In this document: piece after piece, positions 1 through 8,450 of the stretch | Position numbering within the stretch: position 1 is the first letter of the stretch | How the letters are laid out: each line of letters begins with the position of its first letter | DNA from: Streptomyces lavendofoliae | Lineage (GTDB): Bacteria > Actinomycetota > Actinomycetes > Streptomycetales > Streptomycetaceae | NCBI RefSeq assembly: GCF_014649735.1 | Contig: NZ_BMTP01000004.1 | Span: forward strand, 62,001 to 126,000 | Length of the DNA: 64,000 bases | Direction: 5' to 3' | Made by a program: the position numbers and the translations under genes | Notes under the pieces: model-generated | Databases searched by the model: none | Told to the model about the DNA's origin: nothing | The model's input: the letters and a program-made list of their open reading frames with translations, nothing else

Positions 1-218
1 GCTCGACCGGCTACCTGGTGCGCGGCCACGACCCGGCTGACTACGCGGTCGCGCTGCGCCGCTTCGTCGACGACCCGTCACTGACCGACCGCCTGGGCGC
101 GGCGGCGGCACGGCACGCCGGATCCTTCGGCTGGGACACGGCGGCGGCGGGGACGGCGGACGTGTACACCGCGGCCATGCACGAACACCGCCGTGCCGTA
201 CGCTCACGTCATGGCTGA
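1..218 (+). CDS. mshA: MshA C-terminus (D-inositol-3-phosphate glycosyltransferase), partial
   Basis: This is the last ~72 residues of a GT4-family glycosyltransferase; the 5' part lies outside the window. The visible tail (TGYLVRGHDPADYA, then a helical region with RLGAAAARHA and FGWD) is the typical end of MshA, which transfers GlcNAc to inositol-3-phosphate in the first step of mycothiol synthesis. The following YbjN gene overlaps its stop by 8 nt, and mshA-ybjN-gpmA-phoU is a familiar Streptomyces order. The fragment alone could belong to another GT4 enzyme, so the name rests partly on context. Confidence 0.75.
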   Translation, partial: STGYLVRGHDPADYAVALRRFVDDPSLTDRLGAAAARHAGSFGWDTAAAGTADVYTAAMHEHRRAVRSRHG

Positions 219-699
219 CGCCCGGAAGATCATCGAGTCCGCGCTGACCGACGCCGAGCTGACCTGGGAGTCCCCGGAGCCCGGCTCGTACGTCGTCACC
301 CTTCCCGGTACGCGCAAGCTGTCCACCACGCTGTCACTGCGCCTGGGCCGGCACTCGCTGTCCCTGAACGCGTTCGTGATCCGGCACCCCGACGAGAACC
401 AGGCGGCCGTCCACCGCTGGCTGCTGGAGCGCAACCTGCGGCTGTACGGGGTGGCGTACGCGGTCGACGGACTCGGCGACATCTATCTGACCGGCCGGCT
501 GCCGCTCTCCGTGGTCACCCCGGAGGAGCTGGACCGGGTGCTCGGCTCGGTCCTGGAAGCGGCGGACGGCGCGTTCAACACGCTCCTGGAGCTGGGTTTC
601 GCGACGGCGATCCGCAAGGAGTACGCCTGGCGGGTCTCGCGCGGCGAGTCCACGCGCAACCTGGACGCCTTCAGCCACCTGACCCGCCCGGAGAAGTGA
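211..699 (+). CDS. YbjN domain-containing protein
   Basis: This is a 162-residue soluble protein of the YbjN family, related in fold to type III secretion chaperones; its biochemical role is not established. The ATG at 211 (MADARKIIES) is preferred over the in-frame GTG at 193 because it gives an 8-nt overlap with the mshA stop, implying translational coupling. There is no signal peptide or membrane segment. The conserved middle (SLNAFVIRHPDEN, then WLLERN, then GDIYLTGRLPL) is the YbjN core. A hairpin at 773-810 probably ends the mshA-ybjN transcript. Confidence 0.8.
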   Translation: MADARKIIESALTDAELTWESPEPGSYVVTLPGTRKLSTTLSLRLGRHSLSLNAFVIRHPDENQAAVHRWLLERNLRLYGVAYAVDGLGDIYLTGRLPLSVVTPEELDRVLGSVLEAADGAFNTLLELGFATAIRKEYAWRVSRGESTRNLDAFSHLTRPEK

Positions 700-772
700 C
701 CCCGGTCCGGTGACCCGGTCCCCTCGCGGGACCTCACCCGTGCGCACCGCCCGCCGCCCGCCACGCGCGTGA

Positions 773-810
773 CCGGGGCGTACGGCACCCCCGTGACCGT
801 ACGGCCCCGG
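773..810. terminator. Hairpin between convergent ybjN and MFS genes
   Basis: CCGGGGCGTACGG (773-785) pairs with CCGTACGGCCCCGG (797-810) with one bulged base. The 11-nt loop and the position between two converging genes fit a bidirectional terminator. Confidence 0.55.
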
Positions 811-836
811 AACCCCCACGCGGCGAGCGCGCCCTC

Positions 837-2135
837 TCAGGCGCCGACGGCCTCCCGGGGCGCCGACGCCGACGCCGGCACGGGGGCCGTCTCCCGGCCC
901 TTCACCGCGTCCGCGTCCGCGTCCGCCTCCTCCGGCAGGCTGCGCATCAGCAGCCAGTAGCCGAGCCCGGCCGCCGTCCCGAGGACCGCGCACGCCCCCC
1001 ACAGCCACTCCGCGCCGAACCGGTCGATCGTCCACCCGGACATCAGCGGGGCGATCAGCGCCGCGACCGACCACGACATCGTGTACACGCCCTGGTAGCG
1101 GCCACGCCCGTGCACCGGCGACAGGCGCACCACCAGACCCGTCTGGGTAGGGGCGTTGACGATCTCGGCGAGCGTCCAGACGCAGACGGTGAGCGCGTAC
1201 GCGGCCACCGACCCGGCGAACGCGGTGAGCCCGAACCCGTACCCCGCGAGCAGCGACGAGACGATCAGCAGCCGTCGCGGGTCGCGGTGCTCGATGTACC
1301 GGGTGACGGGGATCTGGAGCGCCACGATGAGGACGCCGTTCACCGCCAGGGCCAGTCCGAAGTCCGCCGCGCCGAAGCCGTCCGCGCCCATGGCGACGGG
1401 CAGCCCGACGTAACCCTGCTGGAAGATCAGCGAGACGAGGAAGGACAGGCCCACCACACCCATGAACCGCCCGTCGCGCAGCACGGTCCCCATGCCCGTG
1501 ACCGGCTCCGCGGACTTCCCGCCGGCGGCCGGGGTGTGCACGGGACGGGACTCGGGAATCCGGAGGAACACGAGCACCGCGCAGGTCAGGGTCAGCACCG
1601 CCTCGCCGAGGAAGCCGGCGAGATAGCTGTACTCGGCGAGGAAACCGGCGCCCGCCGCCGAGACGGCGAACCCCAGGTTGATCGCCCAGTAGTTGAGGGA
1701 GAACGCCCGCACCCGGTCCTCGGGCCGGACGATGTCGGCCATCATCGCCTGCACGGCGGGCCGCGAGGCGTTCGAGGCGGCACCGACGACGAACGCCACC
1801 GCGGCGATGGCGACCGGGTGCTGCATGAACCCGAGCACGGCGACCGAGACGGCCGTCGACACCTGTGCGATCAGCAGAGTGGGACGCCGGCCGAGCCGGT
1901 CGGTCATCACCCCCGCCCCGATCGACGACACCACGCCGCCGAGCCCGTGCAGCGAGGCGACGAGACCGGCGTACGAGGCCGAGTAGCCGCGGTCCAGGGT
2001 CAGGTACAGGGCCATGAAGGTCGCGACGAAGGCGCCGAGCCGGTTGATCAGGGTGCTGACCCACAGCCACCAGAACGCCCGCGGCAGGCCCGCGACACTC
2101 TCCCTGGCCGCCCGTCTGAGCGCGGTGATGGACAT
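837..2135 (-). CDS. Major facilitator superfamily (MFS) exporter
   Basis: This is a 432-residue multi-pass membrane protein with about 12 hydrophobic segments. The MFS motif A is visible after TM2 (MTDRLGRRPTLL), with a second basic loop (EHRDPRRLL) in the middle as expected for two six-helix halves. The family exports small molecules using proton motive force; the substrate cannot be read from the sequence. The C-terminal tail is Ala/Asp-rich and cytoplasmic. The gene is transcribed opposite to its neighbours and starts with ATG behind a G-rich ribosome binding site, divergent from gpmA. Confidence 0.85.
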   Translation of the reverse strand: MSITALRRAARESVAGLPRAFWWLWVSTLINRLGAFVATFMALYLTLDRGYSASYAGLVASLHGLGGVVSSIGAGVMTDRLGRRPTLLIAQVSTAVSVAVLGFMQHPVAIAAVAFVVGAASNASRPAVQAMMADIVRPEDRVRAFSLNYWAINLGFAVSAAGAGFLAEYSYLAGFLGEAVLTLTCAVLVFLRIPESRPVHTPAAGGKSAEPVTGMGTVLRDGRFMGVVGLSFLVSLIFQQGYVGLPVAMGADGFGAADFGLALAVNGVLIVALQIPVTRYIEHRDPRRLLIVSSLLAGYGFGLTAFAGSVAAYALTVCVWTLAEIVNAPTQTGLVVRLSPVHGRGRYQGVYTMSWSVAALIAPLMSGWTIDRFGAEWLWGACAVLGTAAGLGYWLLMRSLPEEADADADAVKGRETAPVPASASAPREAVGA

Positions 2136-2238
2136 GCGTGACCCCCCGTAAGTGGCTGAACCGGTGATCGAAAATTACGGGCCCCTGCCCGGGGGATCCA
2201 CTGGATTGACGGGAGCCGTCAAGTGTCATCGCGTCCAT

Positions 2239-2244
2239 TAATCT
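2239..2244 (+). promoter_or_regulatory. -10-like element of gpmA
   Basis: TAATCT lies 7 nt before the gpmA ATG at 2252. With no Shine-Dalgarno sequence between them, a leaderless or very short leader transcript is likely. No convincing -35 element is visible. Confidence 0.5.
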
Positions 2245-2251
2245 CGTACGC

Positions 2252-3013
2252 ATGGCCGACGCACCGTACAAGCTGATCCTCCTCCGCCACGGCGAGAGCG
2301 AATGGAACGCGAAGAACCTGTTCACCGGCTGGGTGGACGTCAACCTCACCGAGAAGGGCGAGAAGGAGGCCGTCCGCGGCGGTGAGCTGCTCAAGGACGC
2401 CGGTCTGCTCCCCGACGTGCTGCACACCTCCCTCCAGAAGCGCGCCATCCGCACCGCGCAGCTCGCGCTGGAGGCCGCCGACCGCCACTGGATCCCGGTC
2501 CACCGCTCCTGGCGCCTGAACGAGCGGCACTACGGCGCGCTCCAGGGCAAGGACAAGGCGCAGACGCTCGCCGAGTTCGGCGAGGAGCAGTTCATGCTGT
2601 GGCGCCGCTCCTACGACACCCCGCCGCCGGTCCTCGCCGACGACAACGAGTTCTCGCAGGCCGGCGACGCGCGGTACGCCACGATCCCGCCGGAGCTGCG
2701 CCCCCGCACCGAGTGCCTCAAGGACGTCGTCGTCCGCATGCTGCCGTACTGGTACGACGGCATCGTCCCGGACCTGCTGGCCGGCCGCACGGTCCTGGTC
2801 GCCGCCCACGGCAACAGCCTGCGCGCCCTGGTCAAGCACCTGGACGGCATCTCCGACGAGGACATCGCGGGCCTGAACATCCCGACCGGCATCCCGCTCT
2901 CCTACGAGCTGGACGCCGACTTCAAGCCGCTGGTCAAGGGCGGCACCTACCTGGACCCCGAGGCGGCCAAGGCGGCCATCGAGGCGGTCAAGAACCAGGG
3001 CAAGAAGAAGTAG
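2252..3013 (+). CDS. gpmA: 2,3-bisphosphoglycerate-dependent phosphoglycerate mutase
   Basis: This enzyme interconverts 3- and 2-phosphoglycerate in glycolysis. The 253-residue length matches the dPGM family. The phosphohistidine motif LRHGESEWN (His13) is intact, as are the RAIRTAQLA segment, the [10 protein letters not shown] signature and the second catalytic histidine in [10 protein letters not shown]. The C-terminal flexible tail ends in a lysine run. The ATG at 2252 has a -10-like hexamer rather than an RBS in front of it. Hairpins at 3027-3060 and 3119-3144 follow the gene. Confidence 0.97.
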   Translation: MADAPYKLILLRHGESEWNAKNLFTGWVDVNLTEKGEKEAVRGGELLKDAGLLPDVLHTSLQKRAIRTAQLALEAADRHWIPVHRSWRLNERHYGALQGKDKAQTLAEFGEEQFMLWRRSYDTPPPVLADDNEFSQAGDARYATIPPELRPRTECLKDVVVRMLPYWYDGIVPDLLAGRTVLVAAHGNSLRALVKHLDGISDEDIAGLNIPTGIPLSYELDADFKPLVKGGTYLDPEAAKAAIEAVKNQGKKK

Positions 3014-3026
3014 CGACAGCCACCCG

Positions 3027-3060
3027 CCCCTGACCTGCGCGAACGCGTGCCGGTCAGGGG
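3027..3060 (+). terminator. Terminator after gpmA
   Basis: CCCCTGACC (3027-3035) pairs perfectly with GGTCAGGGG (3052-3060), starting 14 nt after the gpmA stop. There is no U-run, as is common in Streptomyces. Confidence 0.65.
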
Positions 3061-3118
3061 CGGTTCCGTTCTGTCGAGGGCCCACTCCGGGCCCGGCGCG
3101 GGCCTCGTGACGCCGAAG

Positions 3119-3144
3119 GCCCCGTCCACCGAGGTGGACGGGGC
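3119..3144. terminator. Strong hairpin between convergent genes
   Basis: GCCCCGTCCACC (3119-3130) pairs perfectly with GGTGGACGGGGC (3133-3144). It lies just downstream of the small Cys-rich gene on the minus strand and beyond gpmA on the plus strand, so it can serve both. Confidence 0.7.
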
Positions 3145-3166
3145 CCGGCGTGGCACGCCCGGCCGG

Positions 3167-3316
3167 TCAGCCGCAGCAGCCGCCGCACTGGCACGGTGCG
3201 CCCGACTGGCAGCCGCAGCCGCAGCCGGAGCCGCAGCCACAGGCCCCCAGCACGGGCAGGCGGAGCACTTCGACGGGTACTTCCTGCGCGGGGTCGGTCA
3301 TGGGCGTATCTGCCAT
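3167..3316 (-). CDS. Small Cys/Gly-rich protein, 49 residues
   Basis: This is a very short protein whose last 26 residues hold nine cysteines in CGC, CQC and CC clusters after an ordinary N-terminus (MADTPMTDPAQEV). The start at 3316 is chosen because GAGGAGGGACCC sits directly before that ATG; longer in-frame starts at 3367 and 3382 have no such site. The cysteine pattern suggests metal binding like a metallothionein, but no family is recognised and this is inference. It lies between gpmA and phoU, reading in the phoU direction. Confidence 0.65.
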   Translation of the reverse strand: MADTPMTDPAQEVPVEVLRLPVLGACGCGSGCGCGCQSGAPCQCGGCCG

Positions 3317-3457
3317 GGGTCCCTCCTCGAAGGCGTACGTTCCAAGGCGTACGTCGCCTCTCCCCATTGCATGCCCAGTCACCAGGGCGCATCAACGGCG
3401 CACTGAGGTGCGAACGCCCCCCGGCGCGCCCTCGGCCTGGACCCCGCCGGGCGCCGC

Positions 3458-4138
3458 CTACGCGCCCTCCACCGGCGCCTCCGACTGCTGGAGCTCGTCG
3501 GCGTGCTCGCCCGTCACCAGGTAGACGACCCGCTTGGCCACCGACACCGCGTGGTCGGCGAAGCGCTCGTAGTAGCGGCCCAGCAGGGTGACGTCGACCG
3601 CCGTCTCGATGCCGTGCTTCCAGCGGTCGTCCATCAGGTGCTGGAACAGCGTCCGGTGCAGCCGGTCCATCTCGTCGTCGTCGTGCTCCAGCTGGAGCGC
3701 CAGGTCGACGTCCTTGGTGATGATGACCTCCGCCGCCTTCGCCATCAGGCGCTGCGCCAGCTGCCCCATCTCCAGGATGGTGGCGTGCAGGTCCCGCGGC
3801 ACCGCCGCGTCGGGGAACCGCAGCCGGGCCAGCTTGGCGACGTGCTGCGCCAGGTCGCCGGAGCGCTCCAGGTCCGCGCTCATCCGCAGCGAGGTCACCA
3901 CGATCCGCAGGTCCGTCGCGACGGGCTGCTGGCGCGCCAGGAGGGCTATCGCCCGGGCCTCCAGTTCGTGCTGAAGGTCGTCGACCTTCTGGTCGGCCGC
4001 GATCACGGCCTCCGCGAGCTTCAGATCCGCGTCGAGCATCGCCGTCGTGGCGCGCCCGACGGCCGACCCGACCAGCCGGGCCATCTCGACCAGACTCTCG
4101 CCGATCGAGTCCAGTTCCTCGTGGTACGCGTCCCGCAT
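3458..4138 (-). CDS. phoU: Phosphate signalling protein PhoU
   Basis: PhoU is a cytoplasmic all-helical metal-binding protein that links the Pst phosphate transporter to the PhoR kinase and keeps PHO genes off when phosphate is plentiful. The 226-residue length and two PhoU repeats fit the family: the repeats begin near ADQKVDDLQHELEARAI and near HDDDEMDRLHRTLFQHL, and each is followed by an ERSGD or ERFADH metal motif. It is divergent from phoR-phoP, with a PHO box between them. The C-terminus is a short acidic tail. Confidence 0.96.
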   Translation of the reverse strand: MRDAYHEELDSIGESLVEMARLVGSAVGRATTAMLDADLKLAEAVIAADQKVDDLQHELEARAIALLARQQPVATDLRIVVTSLRMSADLERSGDLAQHVAKLARLRFPDAAVPRDLHATILEMGQLAQRLMAKAAEVIITKDVDLALQLEHDDDEMDRLHRTLFQHLMDDRWKHGIETAVDVTLLGRYYERFADHAVSVAKRVVYLVTGEHADELQQSEAPVEGA

Positions 4139-4237
4139 GGATGTCCCTCTCTCACTACGGCAAACAGGAGTCCGGGTGGGGCTCGGACCCCCACGCTCAC
4201 ACGGTCGGAGGGCAAAAAGTCCGGGGCCTCCCCCACA

Positions 4238-4266
4238 AGTGAACCGTCACTTTCCCCTTGGTGAAC
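4238..4266 (-). promoter_or_regulatory. PHO box (PhoP-binding direct repeats)
   Basis: On the minus strand three 7-mers are spaced exactly 11 nt apart: GTTCACC (4260-4266), GGAAAGT (4249-4255) and GTTCACT (4238-4244). Streptomyces PHO boxes are 11-nt direct repeats with a GTTCACC core, and a PHO box in the phoU-phoR gap is known in S. coelicolor. PhoP autoregulation of phoRP and control of phoU follow from the position. Confidence 0.85.
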
Positions 4267-4327
4267 TCTGGGCGACGACTGTCCGAGGTCGCCCCCTGAC
4301 GGCTGGGAGAGTGTCCGAGCACCCGCA

Positions 4328-4333
4328 TAACCT
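4328..4333 (+). promoter_or_regulatory. -10 element of a leaderless phoR transcript
   Basis: TAACCT is followed by 6 nt and then the phoR ATG at 4340, with no RBS. This geometry implies transcription starting at the ATG itself. The PHO box lies about 60 nt upstream, in activator position. Confidence 0.65.
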
Positions 4334-4339
4334 GGACTC

Positions 4340-5566
4340 ATGGACGTGAACGCGGCGGTCGCCGCATTGGCAGCGATCGCCGGAGCGTGTACCGGCGTGA
4401 TCGCCATGCTGGCGTTCCGGTGGAGCGAGCGCGACCAGGCGCGGCCCACCAGGACCTCCCTCCACACCGACGCGGTGCTGCCGCCGGGCGTGGACACGGT
4501 CCTGTCCGTACTGCGGTCCTCGGCGGTCGTCCTCGACGAGGGCGACTCCGTCGTCAAGGCCAGCTCGGCGGCGTACGCCCTCGGGCTCGTCCGCGGCGGC
4601 AAGCTCGCCGTCGAGCCGATGCTCCACATGGCCCGCGACACCCGGCGTGACGGGGAGATACGCCAGGTCGAGCTGGACCTCCCGCGGCGCGGCACCGGCC
4701 GCGGCGAGGCGCTCGCCGTCTCCGCCCGTGTCGCCCCCCTCGGCTCCCGCCTCGTCCTGCTCCTGGTCGAGGACCTCACCGAGGCCCGCCGCATAGAAGC
4801 CGTACGCCGGGACTTCGTCGCCAACGTCAGCCATGAGCTCAAGACCCCCGTCGGCGCGCTCTCCCTGCTCTCCGAGGCCGTCATGGACGCCTCCGACGAC
4901 CCCGAGGCGGTCATGCGCTTCGCCGGGCGCATGCAGATCGAGGCGACCCGCCTGACCAACCTCGTACAGGAACTCATCGACCTCTCCCGGGTCCAGAACG
5001 ACGACCCGCTGGAGGACGCCGAGCCGGTCCGGGTCGACGAACTGGTCGCCGAGGCCATCGACCGCTCCCGGCAGCCCGCCTCCACCAAGCAGATCACCAT
5101 GGCCGCGGGCGGCACCGCCGACCTGCACGTATGGGGCCACCGCGGCCAGCTCGCCGCCGCCCTCGGCAATCTCGTCGAGAACGCCGTCAACTACTCCCCG
5201 GCCCACACCCGCGTCGGCATCGCCGCCCGCCGCGTCACCGCGCCCGGCGGCGACCTCATCGAGATAGCCGTCACCGACCAGGGCATAGGCATCCCCGACA
5301 AGGACAAGGAGCGCATCTTCGAGCGCTTCTACCGCGTCGACCCGGCCCGCTCCCGCGCCACCGGCGGCACGGGACTGGGCCTCGCCATCGTCAAGCACGT
5401 GGCCGCCTCGCACGGCGGGGAGGTCACCGTATGGAGCACCGAGGGTCAGGGCTCCACGTTCACTCTCCGCCTCCCCGAGGCCGGCACCGGACGGGACCGC
5501 TCCAGCCGGTCCTCCCACGACCACACCACCATCGAACCGCTCACAGCCCCGGAGGTCCTTCCGTGA
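4340..5566 (+). CDS. phoR: Phosphate sensor histidine kinase PhoR (SenX3-like)
   Basis: This is the membrane sensor kinase of the phosphate starvation system, 408 residues long. A single N-terminal hydrophobic helix (about residues 3-24) is followed by a degenerate PAS-like region. The HisKA box is NVSHELKTP, with the phospho-acceptor His165. The ATPase domain shows the N box (GNLVENAVNY), G1 (DQGIGI), F box (IFERFYRVD) and G2 (GTGLGLAIV). The stop overlaps the phoP GTG by 4 nt (GTGA), so the two are translationally coupled. It probably autophosphorylates and phosphorylates PhoP. Confidence 0.96.
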   Translation: MDVNAAVAALAAIAGACTGVIAMLAFRWSERDQARPTRTSLHTDAVLPPGVDTVLSVLRSSAVVLDEGDSVVKASSAAYALGLVRGGKLAVEPMLHMARDTRRDGEIRQVELDLPRRGTGRGEALAVSARVAPLGSRLVLLLVEDLTEARRIEAVRRDFVANVSHELKTPVGALSLLSEAVMDASDDPEAVMRFAGRMQIEATRLTNLVQELIDLSRVQNDDPLEDAEPVRVDELVAEAIDRSRQPASTKQITMAAGGTADLHVWGHRGQLAAALGNLVENAVNYSPAHTRVGIAARRVTAPGGDLIEIAVTDQGIGIPDKDKERIFERFYRVDPARSRATGGTGLGLAIVKHVAASHGGEVTVWSTEGQGSTFTLRLPEAGTGRDRSSRSSHDHTTIEPLTAPEVLP

Positions 5567-6243
5567 CCCGAGTGCTCGTCGTCGAGGATGAGGAATCCTT
5601 CAGCGACGCCCTGTCCTACATGCTCCGCAAGGAAGGCTTCGAAGTCGCCGTGGCGACCACCGGGCCCGAGGGGCTGGATGAGTTCGAGCGCAACGGCGCC
5701 GACCTCGTCCTGCTCGACCTCATGCTGCCCGGCCTGCCCGGCACCGAGGTCTGCCGCCAGCTGCGCGGCCGGTCGAACGTCCCGGTCATCATGGTGACCG
5801 CCAAGGACAGCGAGATCGACAAGGTCGTCGGACTGGAGATAGGGGCGGACGACTACGTCACGAAGCCCTTCTCGTCCCGCGAGCTGGTCGCCCGCATCCG
5901 CGCGGTCCTGCGTCGCCGAGGCGAGCCGGAGGAGGTCGCCCCGGCGGCCCTGGAGGCCGGGCCGGTCCGGATGGACGTCGACCGTCACGTGGTGACCGTC
6001 GCGGGCGGCAAGGTCGACCTGCCGCTGAAGGAGTTCGACCTGCTGGAGATGCTGCTGCGCAACGCGGGCCGGGTGCTGACCCGGATGCAGCTGATCGACC
6101 GGGTGTGGGGCGCGGACTACGTCGGCGACACCAAGACGCTCGACGTGCACGTCAAGCGCCTCCGCGCCAAGATCGAGCCCGACCCCGGCGCACCCCGGTA
6201 CCTGGTCACGGTCCGGGGCCTGGGCTACAAGTTCGAGCCGTAG
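5563..6243 (+). CDS. phoP: Phosphate response regulator PhoP
   Basis: This is a 226-residue OmpR/PhoB-family regulator. The receiver domain has the acidic pocket VVEDEE, the phosphorylated Asp52 (LLDLMLPG), the Thr/Lys switch residues (VTAKD; DDYVTKPF) and a C-terminal winged helix (LPLKEFDLLEMLL; TKTLDVHVKRLRAKIEP; GYKFEP). The GTG start at 5563 is set by the 4-nt overlap with phoR and by GGAGG at 5551-5555. It should bind the PHO box at 4238-4266 and activate its own operon. The large palindrome at 6311-6360 ends the operon. Confidence 0.96.
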   Translation: MTRVLVVEDEESFSDALSYMLRKEGFEVAVATTGPEGLDEFERNGADLVLLDLMLPGLPGTEVCRQLRGRSNVPVIMVTAKDSEIDKVVGLEIGADDYVTKPFSSRELVARIRAVLRRRGEPEEVAPAALEAGPVRMDVDRHVVTVAGGKVDLPLKEFDLLEMLLRNAGRVLTRMQLIDRVWGADYVGDTKTLDVHVKRLRAKIEPDPGAPRYLVTVRGLGYKFEP

Positions 6244-6310
6244 ACCGCCCGGCGGCCCGCCGCCGAGGACGGCGCGGAGCCGCCCCGCCGGCCCGCCGCG
6301 CGGGCACGGA

Positions 6311-6360
6311 GAACGCCAAGGGGGCGCCCCACCGGCCGGTGGGGCGCCCCCTTGGCGTTC
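6311..6360. terminator. 50-nt perfect palindrome, bidirectional terminator
   Basis: Bases 6311-6335 are the exact reverse complement of 6336-6360, running from GAACGCCAAG to CTTGGCGTTC, and fold into one continuous hairpin. It lies between the convergent phoP and the lipoprotein gene. Confidence 0.85.
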
Positions 6361-6370
6361 CAGGCGTACG

Positions 6371-7057
6371 TCAGTGGTTCTCGCCGTGCGAGGCCGAGGC
6401 GGAGTCCGACGGGGCCTCCGGGGCCCGGTCGCCCTCGTTGGGGGCGTCCGGCGCGGCGGGGGAGCCGCTGGGGCTGCCGGTCGGGGCGCCCGACGGCGGC
6501 GCCGGCGGGGTCGACGACGGCTGCTCCGCGGGCCGCTGCTGCACTTCGTCCGGGCCGAAGCCGGCGAAGTAGCTGCTCGCCGGGACGACGAGGGCCTTCA
6601 GCCTGACGTCGCCGGTCTCGCTGAGCTTGAAGACGACCTCCTGCGCGGCGCCGTCCTTCGCCGCCTCGCGGCCCTTCTCGATCACGGCGGACGCGTTGCC
6701 CCTGCCGCCGAGGAGGACGGAGCCGCCGGCCGGAACGGTGATCGGGCCGGAGCCGCTCGCGGCGGTGAGCTTGACCGGGCTGTTCGAGCCGGGCAGCTCG
6801 ACGGCCTCCAGCGTCTCCGCCTTGGCGCCGTTGTTGAAGAGCATCGCCGAGACGACGGCGGGACCCTCCGCGTCCAGCTTCGGCTGCGTGATCACCACGG
6901 CGTTCTGGACCTTGACGGTCCCGACGGAGGTGGCGGCGTTGTCCGGCCTGACGCCGAGGGTCTGGGCGTCGTTGCCCGCACCGCAGGCGGAGAGCGAGGC
7001 GATCGAGAACACGATGGCGGTGGCGGCGAGGGCGCCGCGTCGAAGGCTGCGGCTCAC
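6371..7057 (-). CDS. Secreted lipoprotein, PCu(A)C-like fold possible
   Basis: This 228-residue protein starts with a lipoprotein signal peptide: basic MSRSLRRG, a hydrophobic stretch, and a lipobox ending LSACG (Cys25). The mature part has an Ig/cupredoxin-like pattern of short beta strands (VKVQNAVVI, VVSAMLFNNG, VELPGS, ITVPAGGSVLLGG), which resembles the copper chaperone PCu(A)C fold but lacks an obvious Met/His copper motif. The last ~55 residues are a Pro/Ser/Gly-rich wall-spanning tail. Function is unknown; extracytoplasmic location is well supported. Confidence 0.75.
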   Translation of the reverse strand: MSRSLRRGALAATAIVFSIASLSACGAGNDAQTLGVRPDNAATSVGTVKVQNAVVITQPKLDAEGPAVVSAMLFNNGAKAETLEAVELPGSNSPVKLTAASGSGPITVPAGGSVLLGGRGNASAVIEKGREAAKDGAAQEVVFKLSETGDVRLKALVVPASSYFAGFGPDEVQQRPAEQPSSTPPAPPSGAPTGSPSGSPAAPDAPNEGDRAPEAPSDSASASHGENH

Positions 7058-7696
7058 GGCGGCGGCAACTCCTAGGACGTACGGACGGAGGGACGGGCAC
7101 GGTCTGGTGGTACCGGCTGTGCGGCCGGCCCCCGGTCCGGCCTTGCGAGACGGGCCGGGGATCGGTCGCGCTCAGGTTACCGACCCCTCCACCCCGCCCC
7201 GCACCCGACCCGCCCCAGTCCGCCGTCGGGCTCGGCGGCCTCCGGGGCGCGTCCGCCGCCCGGCGGTTCTTCGCACCGCGTTCACATAACCCCTCTTGAT
7301 CAATTCCGGTGCGCTCCCGCATTCCCCGGGAAAAGCCCTCCCGATCAAGCTCCGGGGTTCACCGCGCGGGCCGCGCCCGTCAATTTCGACAATCGTCGGG
7401 ACTGCCGTCCGTACGGGTGAGCGGCGGCCGAACGGAGTACGGGAAGTTCACCTCCGGGAACCCGGCAAAACGGGATGATTCGCCCGTCAGGGCCGCGCAC
7501 CGACGGGTGTGACGCGGTCGTTTCCGGCTGCCCGCGCAGCCGCTCCGACCTGCGGATACCCCCTCCGGGAAGCCCCGCGCAGCACGTTCCTGTCGCTGTT
7601 GTCAAGCCCCGAGATATGCCCTGACCTGCGAAAACGCCATTCAGAAGAAGCCGTATCCGTGTTACCCTGGATAGCCACGGAAGGGGTACCTGTCAC
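7058..7696. other. Intergenic region between divergent lipoprotein and carD genes
   Basis: These 639 bases hold no believable gene. The last ~100 bases are less GC-rich and contain a plausible carD promoter area around 7650-7672 (TGTTACCCTGGAT). The RBS of carD is GAAGGGG at 7680-7686. No strong inverted repeat was found. Confidence 0.5.
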
Positions 7697-8179
7697 ATGA
7701 CGTTCAAGGTTGGCGACACCGTGGTCTATCCCCATCACGGGGCCGCGCTGATCGAGGCCATCGAAACTCGCCAGATCAAAGGCGTGGACAAGACCTACTT
7801 GGTGCTCAAGGTCGCCCAGGGCGACTTGACGGTTCGTGTGCCAGCGGACAACGCGGAGTTCGTCGGCGTGCGCGATGTGGTCGGTCAGGACGGACTGGAC
7901 CGGGTCTTCGAGGTGCTTCGCGCGCCGTACGCCGAGGAGCCGACGAACTGGTCCCGTCGCTACAAGGCAAATCTCGAGAAGCTCGCCTCCGGCGACGTCA
8001 TCAAGGTCGCCGAAGTGGTGCGTGACCTGTGGCGCCGTGAGCGTGAGCGCGGTCTCTCCGCCGGAGAGAAGCGCATGCTCGCCAAGGCGCGCCAGATCCT
8101 GGTGAGTGAGCTCGCACTCGCCGAGAACACCAACGAGGACAAGGCCGAGGCCCTGCTCGACGAGGTCCTCGCGTCCTGA
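7697..8179 (+). CDS. carD: CarD/CdnL family RNA polymerase-binding regulator
   Basis: CarD binds the RNA polymerase beta subunit and stabilises open promoter complexes, especially at rRNA promoters; it is essential in related actinobacteria. The 160-residue protein has the N-terminal Tudor-like RNAP interaction domain ([17 protein letters not shown], residues 1-55) and the C-terminal helical DNA-binding domain with a conserved Trp ([15 protein letters not shown]) and the [14 protein letters not shown] helix. Length and start match the family. It precedes ispD, as in other actinobacteria. Confidence 0.96.
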   Translation: MTFKVGDTVVYPHHGAALIEAIETRQIKGVDKTYLVLKVAQGDLTVRVPADNAEFVGVRDVVGQDGLDRVFEVLRAPYAEEPTNWSRRYKANLEKLASGDVIKVAEVVRDLWRRERERGLSAGEKRMLAKARQILVSELALAENTNEDKAEALLDEVLAS

Positions 8180-8450
8180 CGCGTCCCACGCGGCCGGTGG
8201 CCGATGTGACGCGTAGCTGATGTGAAGCGATGCCGCGGTGCCCGCTGACATGCTGTGAACAGCAGCCATGTCGCCGGGCGCTGCGGCATGTCCAGCTCCA
8301 TGTCCGGCTGAAGCCCGCACGGGCCCTGCCCGGCGGCCGGCGCACCCGACTCGCCCGGGGTCACGGAAGGGTCCCGGCCGAGGCGTCGCGCCGCCCAGCA
8401 GAGGCCATACCCAGATCGGCCGAGTCGACAAACCTGCCGGAGTGCAACCG

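Noticed and set aside
334..2454. 706-codon minus-strand reading frame across mshA end, ybjN and the MFS gene
   Set aside because: Arg/Pro-rich low-complexity product; it is antisense or frame-shadow of clear genes in a GC-rich genome.
7640..7690. Definite sigma-factor promoter for carD
   Set aside because: A -10-like region exists but no -35 at a convincing distance, so only a weak mention is made in the intergenic entry.
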